Assembly (NCBI GenBank): GCA_902489445.1
Contig: CABTZX010000005.1
Location: forward strand, 3,102 to 67,101
Direction: 5' to 3'
Length of the DNA: 64,000 bases
Source: an uncultured Bacteroidales bacterium
GTDB lineage: Bacteria; Bacteroidota; Bacteroidia; Bacteroidales; Porphyromonadaceae
Shown here: positions 53,250 to 61,879 of the stretch, in pieces
Position numbering within the stretch: position 1 is the first letter of the stretch
How the letters are laid out: each line of letters opens with the position of its first letter
The notes under the pieces: generated by a model
What the model was told of the DNA's origin: nothing
The model's database searches: none
What the model saw: only the letters and a program-made list of their open reading frames with translations
Program-made: the position numbers and the translations under genes

Positions 53250-53990
53250 TCATTCGGGGAGGATGGCGCGCGAAAGGCGGTCGTAGTGCGGAACGAGTTG
53301 CTCCGTATCGCGCTGTAAGCAGGCGGCAATCGCTTCGAAGGGGAGGAACGCGCGGAGGCGTTTAAAGTGCTCTCCTTGGCCAATCGCTTGTACGTGTCCG
53401 TCACCGGCATGCTGCGCTGCCAGTAGCCCAAGGTACGTGCCGTCGTCCGGATCTATACGAACACCCCGATGCATCAGCTCTTGTGCCAGATAGCCGGCAA
53501 AGAGGGAATCCTCAAGACTAGCGCGCCCTTTCCAGCCGGCGCCTACAATCAGCACCGAGGCATCCGCATAACGTGTGGAAAGAAGCTGCGCTACAGCACT
53601 AAGATTGGTAAAAGCACCGATGTAAATAGTAGCATTACTACGCTGCTCTAAGCTGCGGAGCGCTCCCGTTCCATTGGTTGTGCTCAGATAGATGGTTTTG
53701 CCCGCTACCAGCGAGCGTTTGTATTCTGCCGGGTCGTTGCCCAATTGCGCCCCTTCCATGCGTTTACCACCGCGTTCTACGGCTACCAGTGCGTTGGCTT
53801 CGCCTACATGACGCAACGTTTCGGGTGCATCGGCAAGCGGAACCACACAGCGCGCACCCATCGCCAATGCATGCGTAATGGTTGCCGTAGCCCGTAAGGC
53901 ATCTACAACCACCGCCACATCGTACGGATGCGTATCGTCAGCCGTATAGCGTTCTATAAGGCTTCGGCTCGGACAGTGCGCCAAATACAT
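53250..53990 (-). CDS. comB: 2-phosphosulfolactate phosphatase family protein (ComB)
   Basis: A 246-aa protein matching the ComB fold. Features are VVVDALRATATITHAL near the N-terminus (Mg2+ site Asp), VAVERGGKRMEGAQLGNDPAEY, TIYLSTTNGTGAL and VGAGWKGRASLEDSLFAGYL. ComB hydrolyses 2-phosphosulfolactate in coenzyme M synthesis; in Bacteroidetes the physiological substrate is not settled. Its start codon overlaps the stop of the PH-domain gene by one base (TAATG). A 46-bp copy of its 3' end lies at 48874. Confidence 0.88.
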   Translation of the reverse strand: MYLAHCPSRSLIERYTADDTHPYDVAVVVDALRATATITHALAMGARCVVPLADAPETLRHVGEANALVAVERGGKRMEGAQLGNDPAEYKRSLVAGKTIYLSTTNGTGALRSLEQRSNATIYIGAFTNLSAVAQLLSTRYADASVLIVGAGWKGRASLEDSLFAGYLAQELMHRGVRIDPDDGTYLGLLAAQHAGDGHVQAIGQGEHFKRLRAFLPFEAIAACLQRDTEQLVPHYDRLSRAILPE

Positions 53991-54424
53991 TATGCTTTTT
54001 CGCTCTTTGGGTCGAGCGGCTCCTTATCTTTTCCCGAATCGGGGTAGAGGCGAGCAAAACAGTTCTGCATCGCTTCAATAAACTGCTCTCCATCCTTCAG
54101 CTTTAGGTAGCTTGTTCCGCTGCCTGTGGTGAGCTTCACTTCGTGCGTTCGTGCCATTTGTTCTACTCGAATTATCGAGCGTAACGAGGTAACGCAACAT
54201 AACTTTTTGCCAAAAACGGTAGCGGCTTGCAGCTCGCCTTCCGCTTCATTGATGTAGTAAAATACCTTTTTTCGGTACAGCAATACGCTTACCACCAGCC
54301 AAAAGAGCGGTAGCGAGGCAAATGTGTACCATGGGGCATTGCTCTGCGGTACTAACCAAACGAGCAGGAGCAGGACGAAAACGAGCAATACCGCGCTGAT
54401 TATAAGCGCGGTAGCTCGGTTCAT
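53990..54424 (-). CDS. Small membrane protein with PH-like domain
   Basis: About 144 aa from the ATG at 54424; a TTG at 54475 would add 17 residues but has no support. Two membrane segments (TALIISAVLLVFVLLLLVWL, then a TFASLPLFWLVVSVLLY helix) are followed by a beta-rich domain (about 70-125, GELQAATVFGKKLCCVTSL and SGTSYLKLKDGEQF), like bacterial PH domains. Function unknown. It is translationally coupled to comB through TAATG and lies 58 bp after gcvT. Confidence 0.65.
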   Translation of the reverse strand: MNRATALIISAVLLVFVLLLLVWLVPQSNAPWYTFASLPLFWLVVSVLLYRKKVFYYINEAEGELQAATVFGKKLCCVTSLRSIIRVEQMARTHEVKLTTGSGTSYLKLKDGEQFIEAMQNCFARLYPDSGKDKEPLDPKSEKA

Positions 54425-54482
54425 CCGTATGCGGCAATAGTGCCGTGCCGACTCCGGTACGGAGGTGGGTGTCAAAACGAAA

Positions 54483-55568
54483 CTACTTTCGGAAAGGTAG
54501 TTTTACAATTTCCGCCGAAAGGTTTCGGTTCCGCACCGTGATGCCTATCTCAGTGCCTACTTTGGCGTAGGCTTTTTCCACATAGCCCAGTCCGATACCC
54601 TTCTTCAGTGCGGGCGACATGGTGCCACTCGTTACCTTGCCAATTACCGTACCTTCGGCATTGACAATGGGGTAATCTTTTCTCGGAATGCCTTTATCCT
54701 TAAGCTCAAACGCCACTAACTTACGTTTTGTTGCGCCTGCTTTCTGCTCTTCCAACAGAGCGCGTCCGATCAGTTCCTGCTTGTTGTCCGTCAGCTTTGT
54801 GATCCATCCCAATCCGGCTTCAATGGGCGAGGTGCTCTCGTCAATGTCGTTGCCGTAGAGGCAGAAGCCCATTTCCAAGCGAAGCGTATCGCGGCATCCT
54901 AAGCCGGCAGGCATCAGACCATACTTTTTGCCTGTTTCGAACAGTGCGTTCCAGATCTTTTCCGCATAAGTGGGGTAGAAGTATAGTTCAAAGCCACCTG
55001 CACCCGTATAGCCTGTGTTGGAGACTATTACGTTCGGACAACCGGCAACCGTGCCAACCTTGAACGTGTAGTAGGGTATTTCGCTCAGCTTAAGATCGGT
55101 CAGCTCCTGAATCAGTGCCGTCGCTTTGGGACCCTGAATGGCAAGCTGTGCAATATTATCGGAGGCGTTTTCTAACTCGGCGCCGCAATTGTGCGCTTCG
55201 CACCACGCCCAGTCCTTTTCAATATTGGCGGCATTGGGCACCATCATATACTTATCTTCCTCGTAGCGGTAGAGCAGGAAGTCGTCCATTATACCGCCCT
55301 TTTCGGTCGGGAAACAGCTGTATTGAATCTGCCCAACCTCAAGTTTGGAGGCATCGTTGGAGGATACTTTTTGCAGGAAACGGAGCGCATTCGGCCCTTT
55401 CACCCAAAATTCTCCCATATGCGATACATCAAATACACCCACATTTTGCAGCACATTCATGTGCTCTTCAATGATTCCGGTATATTCAATCGGCATGTTG
55501 TAGCCGGCAAATTCGTGCATTTTCGCACCCAAGGCGATATGCTTTTCCGTAAACGGTGTTTTTTTCAT
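54483..55568 (-). CDS. gcvT: Aminomethyltransferase (glycine cleavage T protein)
   Basis: 361 aa from the ATG at 55568 ([20 protein letters not shown]), chosen by family alignment. Features are [30 protein letters not shown], the folate-binding end [22 protein letters not shown], and the C-terminal barrel with [20 protein letters not shown]. It transfers the methylene group from the aminomethyl-lipoyl H protein to tetrahydrofolate. A -7 box lies at 55602. No other gcv gene is in this window, so the glycine cleavage genes are dispersed. Confidence 0.96.
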   Translation of the reverse strand: MKKTPFTEKHIALGAKMHEFAGYNMPIEYTGIIEEHMNVLQNVGVFDVSHMGEFWVKGPNALRFLQKVSSNDASKLEVGQIQYSCFPTEKGGIMDDFLLYRYEEDKYMMVPNAANIEKDWAWCEAHNCGAELENASDNIAQLAIQGPKATALIQELTDLKLSEIPYYTFKVGTVAGCPNVIVSNTGYTGAGGFELYFYPTYAEKIWNALFETGKKYGLMPAGLGCRDTLRLEMGFCLYGNDIDESTSPIEAGLGWITKLTDNKQELIGRALLEEQKAGATKRKLVAFELKDKGIPRKDYPIVNAEGTVIGKVTSGTMSPALKKGIGLGYVEKAYAKVGTEIGITVRNRNLSAEIVKLPFRK

Positions 55569-55601
55569 ATGCTTTTTCTTTCGTTTTTGCTTGTTCTTGC
55601 A

Positions 55602-55609
55602 CAAAGGTA
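55602..55609 (-). promoter_or_regulatory. -7 box (TACCTTTG) of gcvT
   Basis: CAAAGGTA on the plus strand, 34 bp upstream of the start codon. Confidence 0.65.
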
Positions 55610-55729
55610 ACGCATTTGCACCGGATTAAAGCACACCAACTATCACGAGTGCTTAGCCCTTTCCCATTTACCGACTTTCCCCTTGCTTTCCATTAGCGAC
55701 GCTGATTGATATCAAACAGTAACGCAATA

Positions 55730-55880
55730 CACTAAGCAGAGCTTTTTACATATGTCAAAGATCACTGTTCCGTTTTGAGGATTAACAGATTGGCCGCTTG
55801 CCAATCCCTGTTGCTCCTATGGGGAACGCACGGCGACAAAGCGCTACTTCATTGCGATGTGCTCCCTATTTCAAAATGGA
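55730..55880 (-). ncRNA. Candidate structured RNA downstream of rplT
   Basis: A -7 box on the minus strand (55887-55894) starts a gene-free stretch. Near its beginning GTTCCATTTTGA can pair, with one mismatch, with TCAAAACGGAAC about 105 nt later, closing an elongated structure. The position, just downstream of the L20 gene and with its own Bacteroidetes promoter, matches the published description of the Bacteroidales-1 RNA motif. I could not confirm the consensus. The 3' end is uncertain. Confidence 0.4.
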
Positions 55881-55886
55881 ACGGTG

Positions 55887-55894
55887 CAAAGGTA
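55887..55894 (-). promoter_or_regulatory. -7 box (TACCTTTG) of the candidate RNA
   Basis: CAAAGGTA on the plus strand. The 10-bp array at 55917 lies where upstream elements of this promoter would be. Confidence 0.6.
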
Positions 55895-55916
55895 CGATAG
55901 CCATACCCCCTCGGAT

Positions 55917-56006
55917 GTATCGAAACGTATTAAACTGTATCAAAGTGTATCGTAACGTATCGTAACGTATCGAAGTGTATCGAAACGTATTAAAGTGTAT
56001 CGAAGG
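55917..56006. repeat. 10-bp phased array (family F), nine units
   Basis: Nine units in exact 10-bp register: GTATCGAAAC, GTATTAAACT, GTATCAAAGT, GTATCGTAAC twice, GTATCGAAGT, GTATCGAAAC, GTATTAAAGT and GTATCGAAGG. It lies immediately upstream of the minus-strand promoter at 55887 and downstream of rplT. Confidence 0.9.
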
Positions 56007-56069
56007 AGCGATCGTTCGCTTCTTTAAACGCTATAGCAATCTAATCGTATTCATAATGAGTATAGCGAC

Positions 56070-56108
56070 AAATCGAAAGGAGGCTACCCCACTATGGGAC
56101 AGCCTCCT
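56070..56108 (-). terminator. Terminator of the thrS-infC-rpmI-rplT operon
   Basis: On the minus strand AGGAGGCT pairs with AGCCTCCT, with inner TCCC/GGGG pairs, followed by TTCGATTTG. It lies 50 bp after the rplT stop. Confidence 0.8.
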
Positions 56109-56160
56109 TGTGCTAATCGGGAGGAAAGCAAAATGCGTTTCCTCCTATGGAAAAAGCGTC

Positions 56161-56505
56161 TTACTTCGCTTTTGCTACAATTGCTTTGAATGCTTCGGGA
56201 TTATTCATCGCCAAATCGGCAAGAACCTTGCGGTTGATTTCAATTCCTTTGGCATGCAAAGCACCCATCAGCTGAGAATAGGAGAGACCTTCCTGACGGG
56301 CAGCCGCATTAATACGCTGGATCCACAAAGCGCGGAAATTGCGTTTTTTGTTCTTGCGGTCGCGATAGGCATAGGTAAGCCCCTTTTCCCACGTATTCTT
56401 CGCTACGGTCCATACGTTGCGGCGTGCGCCGTAGTAACCGCGGGTGAGTTTGAGTATTCTTTTGCGCTTCGCTCTGGAAGCTACATGATTGACAGATCTG
56501 GGCAT
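56161..56505 (-). CDS. rplT: 50S ribosomal protein L20
   Basis: A 114-aa, highly basic protein of normal length beginning [20 protein letters not shown]. The conserved stretch [15 protein letters not shown] and the C-terminal NPEAFKAIV are present. It binds 23S rRNA early in 50S assembly; in other bacteria it also represses its own operon. It lies 49 bp after rpmI in the conserved order infC-rpmI-rplT. Confidence 0.98.
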   Translation of the reverse strand: MPRSVNHVASRAKRKRILKLTRGYYGARRNVWTVAKNTWEKGLTYAYRDRKNKKRNFRALWIQRINAAARQEGLSYSQLMGALHAKGIEINRKVLADLAMNNPEAFKAIVAKAK

Positions 56506-56554
56506 AATACTAAATCTTTACTTCGTTGTTTTCCAATAAATTACGGTCAGCGGT

Positions 56555-56758
56555 TTACTTCATAAGGAGCATTTCCTTGACTTGCTTTTCGTTGGTATCA
56601 TGCACCAATCCGGAGTAGGTCAGGTTACGCTTTCTTTTCTTCGTTTTCTTGGTCAAGATGTGGCTCTTGTACGCATGCTTTCTCTTGATTTTTCCGCTAC
56701 CGGTAATTGCGAAGCGCTTTTTTGCGCCCGAAACCGTCTTTTGCTTCTGTTTAGGCAT
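56555..56758 (-). CDS. rpmI: 50S ribosomal protein L35
   Basis: 67 aa from the ATG at 56758 ([19 protein letters not shown]), which is the family start; the longer upstream extension was rejected. It is strongly basic, with [18 protein letters not shown]. It lies between infC (129-bp gap) and rplT (49-bp gap). Confidence 0.98.
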   Translation of the reverse strand: MPKQKQKTVSGAKKRFAITGSGKIKRKHAYKSHILTKKTKKRKRNLTYSGLVHDTNEKQVKEMLLMK

Positions 56759-56887
56759 TTTCTTGTTACTAATAATTTGTACTATGAAGTTTACGGTTAC
56801 ACGGAGCTTAGGGGCAAGCCTTCGCCCGGTCAGTCTCTGCGCGCTTGTTTGGTTCCTTTGGGAGCCGCACAATCCGCAAGCTTCGGG

Positions 56888-57460
56888 TTATTTTTCGGTA
56901 TTATCTTGTTTTGTACTCTTCTTTTCGCTTTGTTTTGTTGCTTTCTTGGGTGCGAGCATCATATACATACGTTTGCCTTCGAGGGAGGGCATGCTTTCCA
57001 CTTTGGCAACATCTTCCAAATCGGTGGCAAAACGGAGCAGAAGCACTTCGCCCTGATCCTTAAAGAGAATACTGCGTCCTCTAAAGAAAACGTATGCTTT
57101 GACCTTAGCCCCATCCGCGAGAAACTGCTGAGCGTGCTTGAGTTTGAAGCTATAGTCGTGGTCATCAGTTTGAGGTCCGAAGCGGATTTCCTTAATGACC
57201 ACTTTGGTAGCATTAGCCTTTTGTTCTTTCTGACGCTTGCGCTGTTGATAAACGAACTTTTGGTAATCTACTATTCTGCATACCGGTGGGTTGGCTCCGG
57301 GAACGATCTCAACGAGATCCAATCCGGCATTTTCAGCCATCTGGAGTGCCTTCCTCAAGGGAACGACACCGCTTTCCACATCGTCGCCTACTACGCGAAC
57401 TTCCCTTGCCGATATTTGCTCGTTGATGCGGTACTGCTCGGTCTTTTCTCTGTTTTGCAC
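56888..57460 (-). CDS. infC: Translation initiation factor IF-3
   Basis: 190 aa. The N-domain has [18 protein letters not shown] and [17 protein letters not shown] linker with [10 protein letters not shown] and the C-domain with [19 protein letters not shown] follow. It discriminates start codons on the 30S subunit. The only possible start is a GTG at 57460: an in-frame TAG lies two codons upstream and the next Met is about 40 residues in. A non-ATG start is notable because IF-3 acts against rare starts and controls itself that way in E. coli. The last 25 residues are a lysine/serine-rich extension. Confidence 0.96.
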   Translation of the reverse strand: MQNREKTEQYRINEQISAREVRVVGDDVESGVVPLRKALQMAENAGLDLVEIVPGANPPVCRIVDYQKFVYQQRKRQKEQKANATKVVIKEIRFGPQTDDHDYSFKLKHAQQFLADGAKVKAYVFFRGRSILFKDQGEVLLLRFATDLEDVAKVESMPSLEGKRMYMMLAPKKATKQSEKKSTKQDNTEK

Positions 57461-57577
57461 TAACTATTCTGTGCCTTTCGCACGGTTAAATGATACATCT
57501 ATGCTAATCTATATATCCTTTCTTTTCGTTTTTTCTTTACTTGTTGCATTCTTACCGGTGTAATACATCGGAATGCG

Positions 57578-59533
57578 CTACTTATCGCGCTTCCAAGCGT
57601 TCATTTCTTCGTCCACTTGGTTACGCACAAGCTCGGCAAAGGTAGCAATTTTTTCTTTACCTTGGTCGCCTTCGCCCTGTTTGCGTACGGAAACGGTACC
57701 GGAATTGGCTTCGTCTTCACCCACAATCAGGAGGTAGGGAATGCGCTTCAATTCGTTGTCGCGTATTTTGCGACCCACCTTTTCGTTGCGGTCGTCCACG
57801 AATACATCTATCTCGCTTTCCCTCAGTTCGTCCCGCACTTTATAGGCATAATCGTTGAAGCGTTCGCTCACCGGCAGAATAACCGCCTGATCCGGTGCGA
57901 GCCAAAGCGGGAATTTACCGGCAGTATGTTCAATCAGCACTGCTACAAAGCGTTCCATCGAACCGAACGGTGCGCGGTGAATCATTACGGGACGGTGCTT
58001 TTGGTTGTCCTCACCGGTATATTCTAACTGGAAGCGTTCCGGCAGATTATAGTCCACCTGTATGGTTCCGAGCTGCCATTTACGTCCGATGGCGTCCTTT
58101 ACCATAAAGTCCAGTTTCGGGCCATAGAATGCGGCTTCTCCGTACTCTACATGTGCTTCCAATCCTTTTTCACGACACGCCTCAATGATAGCCGTTTCCG
58201 CCTTTTCCCAATTTTCATCGCTACCGATGTATTTGGTGCGGTTGTTCTTGTCCCTCAGAGATATTTGCGCTTCGAACTGCGTAAAGTCCAATGCGTTGAA
58301 GATGATAAAGATAATATCCATCACCTTCATAAATTCCTCCTTAACCTGATCCGGTGTACAGAAAATGTGTGCATCGTCCTGCGTAAAGCCTCTTACACGC
58401 GTAAGTCCGTGCAATTCACCGCTTTGCTCGTAGCGGTACACCGTTCCGAATTCGGCAAGCCGAACCGGCAAATCTCTGTAGGAGTGAGGTTTTACCTTAT
58501 ATATTTCGCAGTGGTGGGGGCAGTTCATTGGTTTGAGCATAAACTCTTCCCCTTCCTGAGGCGTTTGGATGGGACGGAACGAATCGGCACCATACTTTTC
58601 ATAGTGACCGCTCGTTTTGTACAGATCGATGTTGCCGATGTGGGGCGTCATAACCTGTTCGTAGCCAAAGCGCCGCTGTATCTTTTTGAGGTAATCCTCC
58701 AATTTGAGCCGCAATTTGGTACCGCGCGGAAGCCATAGAGGTAATCCGGCGCCCACTTTGGGCGAGAAAGCGAACAATTCAAGCTCGCGACCTATTTTGC
58801 GGTGGTCACGTTTTTTCGCTTCTTCCAAAAGTACCAGATACTCATCCAGAAGCTTTTTCTTGGGGAACGTAATCCCATAGATGCGGGTCAGCTGCTTGCG
58901 CTTTTCGTCGCCACGCCAATAGGCACCCGCAACGCTGGTCAGCTTTACCGCTTTGATGTAACCGGTATTAGGTAAATGCGGTCCGCGACACAAATCGGTA
59001 AAGTTCCCTTGCGTATAGGTGGTAATGGTACCGTCGTCGAGATCCGCAATCAGTTCATTCTTATAGTGCTGACCCATATTCCCAAAGAACGTCAGCGCGT
59101 CACTTTTGGTAATCGACTTGCGCACTAAAGGTTGCTTTTCGCGAGCAAACTGAAGCATAAGATCCTCAATTGCCTTTAGGTCTGCTTCCTTCAGCTCCAC
59201 ATCACCGGTATCAATATCGTAGTAAAATCCGTTATCGATGGCAGGGCCTATTCCGAACTGCGTGCCGGGATAGAGCTGCTGAATAGCTTCCGCCATTAAG
59301 TGTGCGGAGGTATGCCAAAATGCGTGTTTGCCGCCTTCATCCTCCCATTTGAGCAGTTTCAGCGTAGCGTTTTCTTCAATGGGGCGTTCAAGGTCGATCA
59401 CGTTGCCGTTTACTTCGGCAGCCAGCACCTCATCGGCAAGACGAGTACTGATTTCTCGAGCCACTTCCAAAGCAGTGGTTCCCTTTTCTACTTGCCGAAC
59501 ACTTCCATCGGGTAAGGTTAAGTCAATCTTCAT
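57578..59533 (-). CDS. thrS: Threonyl-tRNA synthetase
   Basis: 651 aa from the ATG at 59533 ([18 protein letters not shown]). An N-terminal TGS domain (1-62) is followed by the editing domain with [10 protein letters not shown] and CRGPHLP. The class II core has motif 2 [19 protein letters not shown] sequence, the zinc-site Cys in MNCPHHC and motif 3 GSMERF, and the C-terminal anticodon domain follows. It charges tRNA-Thr. It leads thrS-infC-rpmI-rplT, with a -7 box at 59579. Confidence 0.98.
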   Translation of the reverse strand: MKIDLTLPDGSVRQVEKGTTALEVAREISTRLADEVLAAEVNGNVIDLERPIEENATLKLLKWEDEGGKHAFWHTSAHLMAEAIQQLYPGTQFGIGPAIDNGFYYDIDTGDVELKEADLKAIEDLMLQFAREKQPLVRKSITKSDALTFFGNMGQHYKNELIADLDDGTITTYTQGNFTDLCRGPHLPNTGYIKAVKLTSVAGAYWRGDEKRKQLTRIYGITFPKKKLLDEYLVLLEEAKKRDHRKIGRELELFAFSPKVGAGLPLWLPRGTKLRLKLEDYLKKIQRRFGYEQVMTPHIGNIDLYKTSGHYEKYGADSFRPIQTPQEGEEFMLKPMNCPHHCEIYKVKPHSYRDLPVRLAEFGTVYRYEQSGELHGLTRVRGFTQDDAHIFCTPDQVKEEFMKVMDIIFIIFNALDFTQFEAQISLRDKNNRTKYIGSDENWEKAETAIIEACREKGLEAHVEYGEAAFYGPKLDFMVKDAIGRKWQLGTIQVDYNLPERFQLEYTGEDNQKHRPVMIHRAPFGSMERFVAVLIEHTAGKFPLWLAPDQAVILPVSERFNDYAYKVRDELRESEIDVFVDDRNEKVGRKIRDNELKRIPYLLIVGEDEANSGTVSVRKQGEGDQGKEKIATFAELVRNQVDEEMNAWKRDK

Positions 59534-59578
59534 ATGTATAGGAGCGTTGTTCCACGCAATCAAATCCAATTTCAAATG

Positions 59579-59586
59579 CAAAGGTA
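59579..59586 (-). promoter_or_regulatory. -7 box (TACCTTTG) of the thrS operon
   Basis: CAAAGGTA on the plus strand, 46 bp upstream of the thrS start codon. Confidence 0.65.
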
Positions 59587-59660
59587 CAAATAGTTCAGGG
59601 GTTACGGCTACGCGCATCGGTACTCCCTAAATTTTTGGGCACTTTGATGCGTCGGGATGC

Positions 59661-60344
59661 CTAAAAGGCGTACCCTATTTTGAGGTCAATAGGCGAAAAA
59701 GGTATGCTTGTAACTTCACCCTGACCTATCAGAACACCTATCCCGATGCCTGTTTTTGCTTCAAAATAGATGCGGTTTTTGAATGTGTACCGATAGCCGA
59801 TGTTTAACGTTAGCGTGGGCAAATGGGCGAGTTCCGTATTAGTTTCGGAAACGCTTTCGCCCGAGCAACCCGATTGTCCGCATGTATTCAGATTCCTTTC
59901 GGTTTTTAAGCGTGCAATAAGCATTGTATATGCCAACGAACCCTCACCGTAGAACCCGCTGTTGTAGCGTAGCGAATAACCCTTTCTGAGCCGGTATTTG
60001 GTGTCGAAACGCCAACGTAGGTTCACTTGCTCGTGTGTATAGAAAACGCCGCCACGAGTGCTAATTGCGTTGAAGAACATAGAGTATATCGGTGCGTACC
60101 CACCCGCTGCTTCCAAAACGAGCGTCGTTTCGGGCAGAACCGGCCATTCGTAGGCAAAGTTAATCCCGAAAAAGGTATACAGATAATGCGTATCAAAAGA
60201 AATTGTCCCCATCCGCTGTATTTTGCTCGGTTGCTCCGGAGTACCAATCGAATCGTTGGCTTCCTGAGCCTTTACGTTTGTGATCGGGGCAAGGAATAGT
60301 GCCACCGATAGCATTACGACTATTTGTGTAATTACTTTCTTCAT
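59661..60344 (-). CDS. Small outer-membrane beta-barrel protein
   Basis: A 227-aa protein starting at 60344 (MKKVITQIV), with a signal peptide ending NVKAQ. The mature part alternates polar and aromatic residues (THYLYTFFGINFAYEWPV, YGEGSLAYTML, TLNIGYRYTFKNRIYFEAK) and ends in DLKIGYAF, with the C-terminal Phe typical of barrel insertion. It probably forms an 8- to 10-stranded barrel. No ligand or enzyme motif was recognised. A pair of Cys in NTCGQSGCSGE may form a disulfide in an outer loop. Confidence 0.7.
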   Translation of the reverse strand: MKKVITQIVVMLSVALFLAPITNVKAQEANDSIGTPEQPSKIQRMGTISFDTHYLYTFFGINFAYEWPVLPETTLVLEAAGGYAPIYSMFFNAISTRGGVFYTHEQVNLRWRFDTKYRLRKGYSLRYNSGFYGEGSLAYTMLIARLKTERNLNTCGQSGCSGESVSETNTELAHLPTLTLNIGYRYTFKNRIYFEAKTGIGIGVLIGQGEVTSIPFSPIDLKIGYAF

Positions 60345-60512
60345 AATCGATGTGTTGTTCTTGTCTGCTTTAACTTGCATATATATAATGCCTCAAAGCT
60401 GCAAATACTGCACGAGGCACGGAATCGATCGCCATGCGCTGACCCGAATACGCATACAGAACAGCTCGCTCCCCAAAAAGTTCACTCTATAGAAGCTAGC
60501 AGTGATAGAAAT

Positions 60513-60551
60513 GGTAGTTGCTTTGCGTTATCTCTACACAAAGCAACTACC
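60513..60551. terminator. Long hairpin, probable bidirectional terminator
   Basis: GGTAGTTGCTTTG-C-GT pairs with AC-A-CAAAGCAACTACC around a 7-nt loop. It lies 50 bp beyond the rpiB stop on the minus strand. On the plus strand it is followed by CAAACTTTTT, on the minus strand by ATTTCTATC. Confidence 0.7.
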
Positions 60552-60603
60552 CAAACTTTTTCCCCTTCAAATCCGTTCCGTTAGGGGAACCGGACCAAAC
60601 GAA

Positions 60604-61044
60604 TTATTGTTCGGGAGCGATTTTGCCCACGCGCCTTGCGTGGCGACCGCCTTCAAACGCCGTATTCAGGAAGGTTTCCACGATGCCTCGAGCCTCTTCG
60701 GGGGTGATAAAGCGTGCCGGCAGCGCCAATACGTTGGCATCGTTGTGCTGCCGTCCCAATGCGGCGATTTCCTTGTTCCACGACAGGGCGCAGCGCACTT
60801 TGCGATGCTTATTCAGCGTCATGGATATTCCGTTTCCAGTGCCGCATAGGGCGATGCCGCGCTCTATTTCGCCGTTATCGATTGCCTGCCCCATTTTATG
60901 GGCAAAATCGGGATAGTCAACCGATTCCGTCGAGTTGGTTCCGTAATCAACCACCTCAAAGCCCTTATCGATAAGGAGCTGTTTGACGAATTCTTTCTGT
61001 TCGAAGCCGGCGTGATCGGCTGCCAATGCTATCTTATTGCTCAT
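60604..61044 (-). CDS. rpiB: Ribose-5-phosphate isomerase B
   Basis: A 146-aa RpiB/LacAB-type protein. Features are IALAADHAGFEQKEFVKQLL, VVDYGTNSTESVDYPDFA and the substrate-binding loop ALCGTGNGISMTLNK, where the Cys acts as base. HNDANVLALPARF and the C-terminal FEGGRHARRV are also typical. It interconverts ribose 5-phosphate and ribulose 5-phosphate. It begins 8 bp after rprY, so a central sugar enzyme is part of the two-component operon. Confidence 0.96.
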   Translation of the reverse strand: MSNKIALAADHAGFEQKEFVKQLLIDKGFEVVDYGTNSTESVDYPDFAHKMGQAIDNGEIERGIALCGTGNGISMTLNKHRKVRCALSWNKEIAALGRQHNDANVLALPARFITPEEARGIVETFLNTAFEGGRHARRVGKIAPEQ

Positions 61045-61052
61045 AATCAGAG

Positions 61053-61778
61053 CTACTTAGTCGGTTTTTCTTCCGCATCCTCACTCAGGGTGGTAATCAG
61101 CTTATACCCCTTTCCGTGAACGTTTTTAATTTCAACGGTAGGATCTTCCTTAAGGATTTTGCGTAACTTAGTGATATACACGTCCATACTACGTGCATTG
61201 AAGTAGTTATCGTTTTCCCAGATCTTTTTCAGCGCAAAGCTTCTTTCGAGCGTTTGATTGGCATAGGCGCAGAGCAGTGCGAGCAGTTCGTTCTCTTTGG
61301 TAGTCAAACTGATCGGTTTGCCGTTGTCAATAGTGATGGTTTGCGTTTGTGTATCGAAAAAGAATTTACCGATCTGATAGGTGGATTGTATGGTTGCTTC
61401 CGCTCCCTTTACGCGGCGCAGAAGGACTTCCATACGGGCGAGCAGCTCATCAAGGCTAAACGGCTTGCGTATATAATCATCGGCACCCACTTCAAACCCC
61501 TTAAGTACATCTTCCTTAAGTGTTTTGGCGGTCAGAAAAATAATGGGGATGCGACTATCCGTATTGCGGATTTGTTCCGCTACCGCAAAGCCGTCTACGC
61601 GCGGCATCATTACATCCAATACGCAGAGGTCGTATGTATCCTTGGCGTAGTTGTTCAACGCATCTTCGCCGTTGTGGAAAAGGGAAACCTCAAAATCCTT
61701 CGATTCGAAGAAATCCTTCAATAAACCTCCCAGACTTTCGTCGTCCTCACAGAGAAAAATCTTCGTTTTACTTGCCAT
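61053..61778 (-). CDS. rprY: OmpR-family response regulator RprY
   Basis: A 241-aa protein. The receiver domain (1-120) has the acidic pair in FLCEDDESL, phospho-acceptor Asp in LCVLDVMMPRVDG, Thr in IIFLTAKT and Lys in YIRKPFS. The winged-helix DNA-binding domain (about 130-228) has LTTKENELLALL and SMDVYITKLRKIL. It follows the kinase rprX after 101 bp. In Bacteroides and Porphyromonas, RprY is linked to stress responses and overlapping efflux regulation; its targets here are unknown. Confidence 0.93.
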   Translation of the reverse strand: MASKTKIFLCEDDESLGGLLKDFFESKDFEVSLFHNGEDALNNYAKDTYDLCVLDVMMPRVDGFAVAEQIRNTDSRIPIIFLTAKTLKEDVLKGFEVGADDYIRKPFSLDELLARMEVLLRRVKGAEATIQSTYQIGKFFFDTQTQTITIDNGKPISLTTKENELLALLCAYANQTLERSFALKKIWENDNYFNARSMDVYITKLRKILKEDPTVEIKNVHGKGYKLITTLSEDAEEKPTK

Positions 61779-61879
61779 ATCTGTATTACTATCTATTTTC
61801 TTTATACTATTTACTAATAATCTTTTTCTATAGTTGCTAGTTGCGCACCAACTGCTCTCTTATAACAGTTGCAGTGTGC

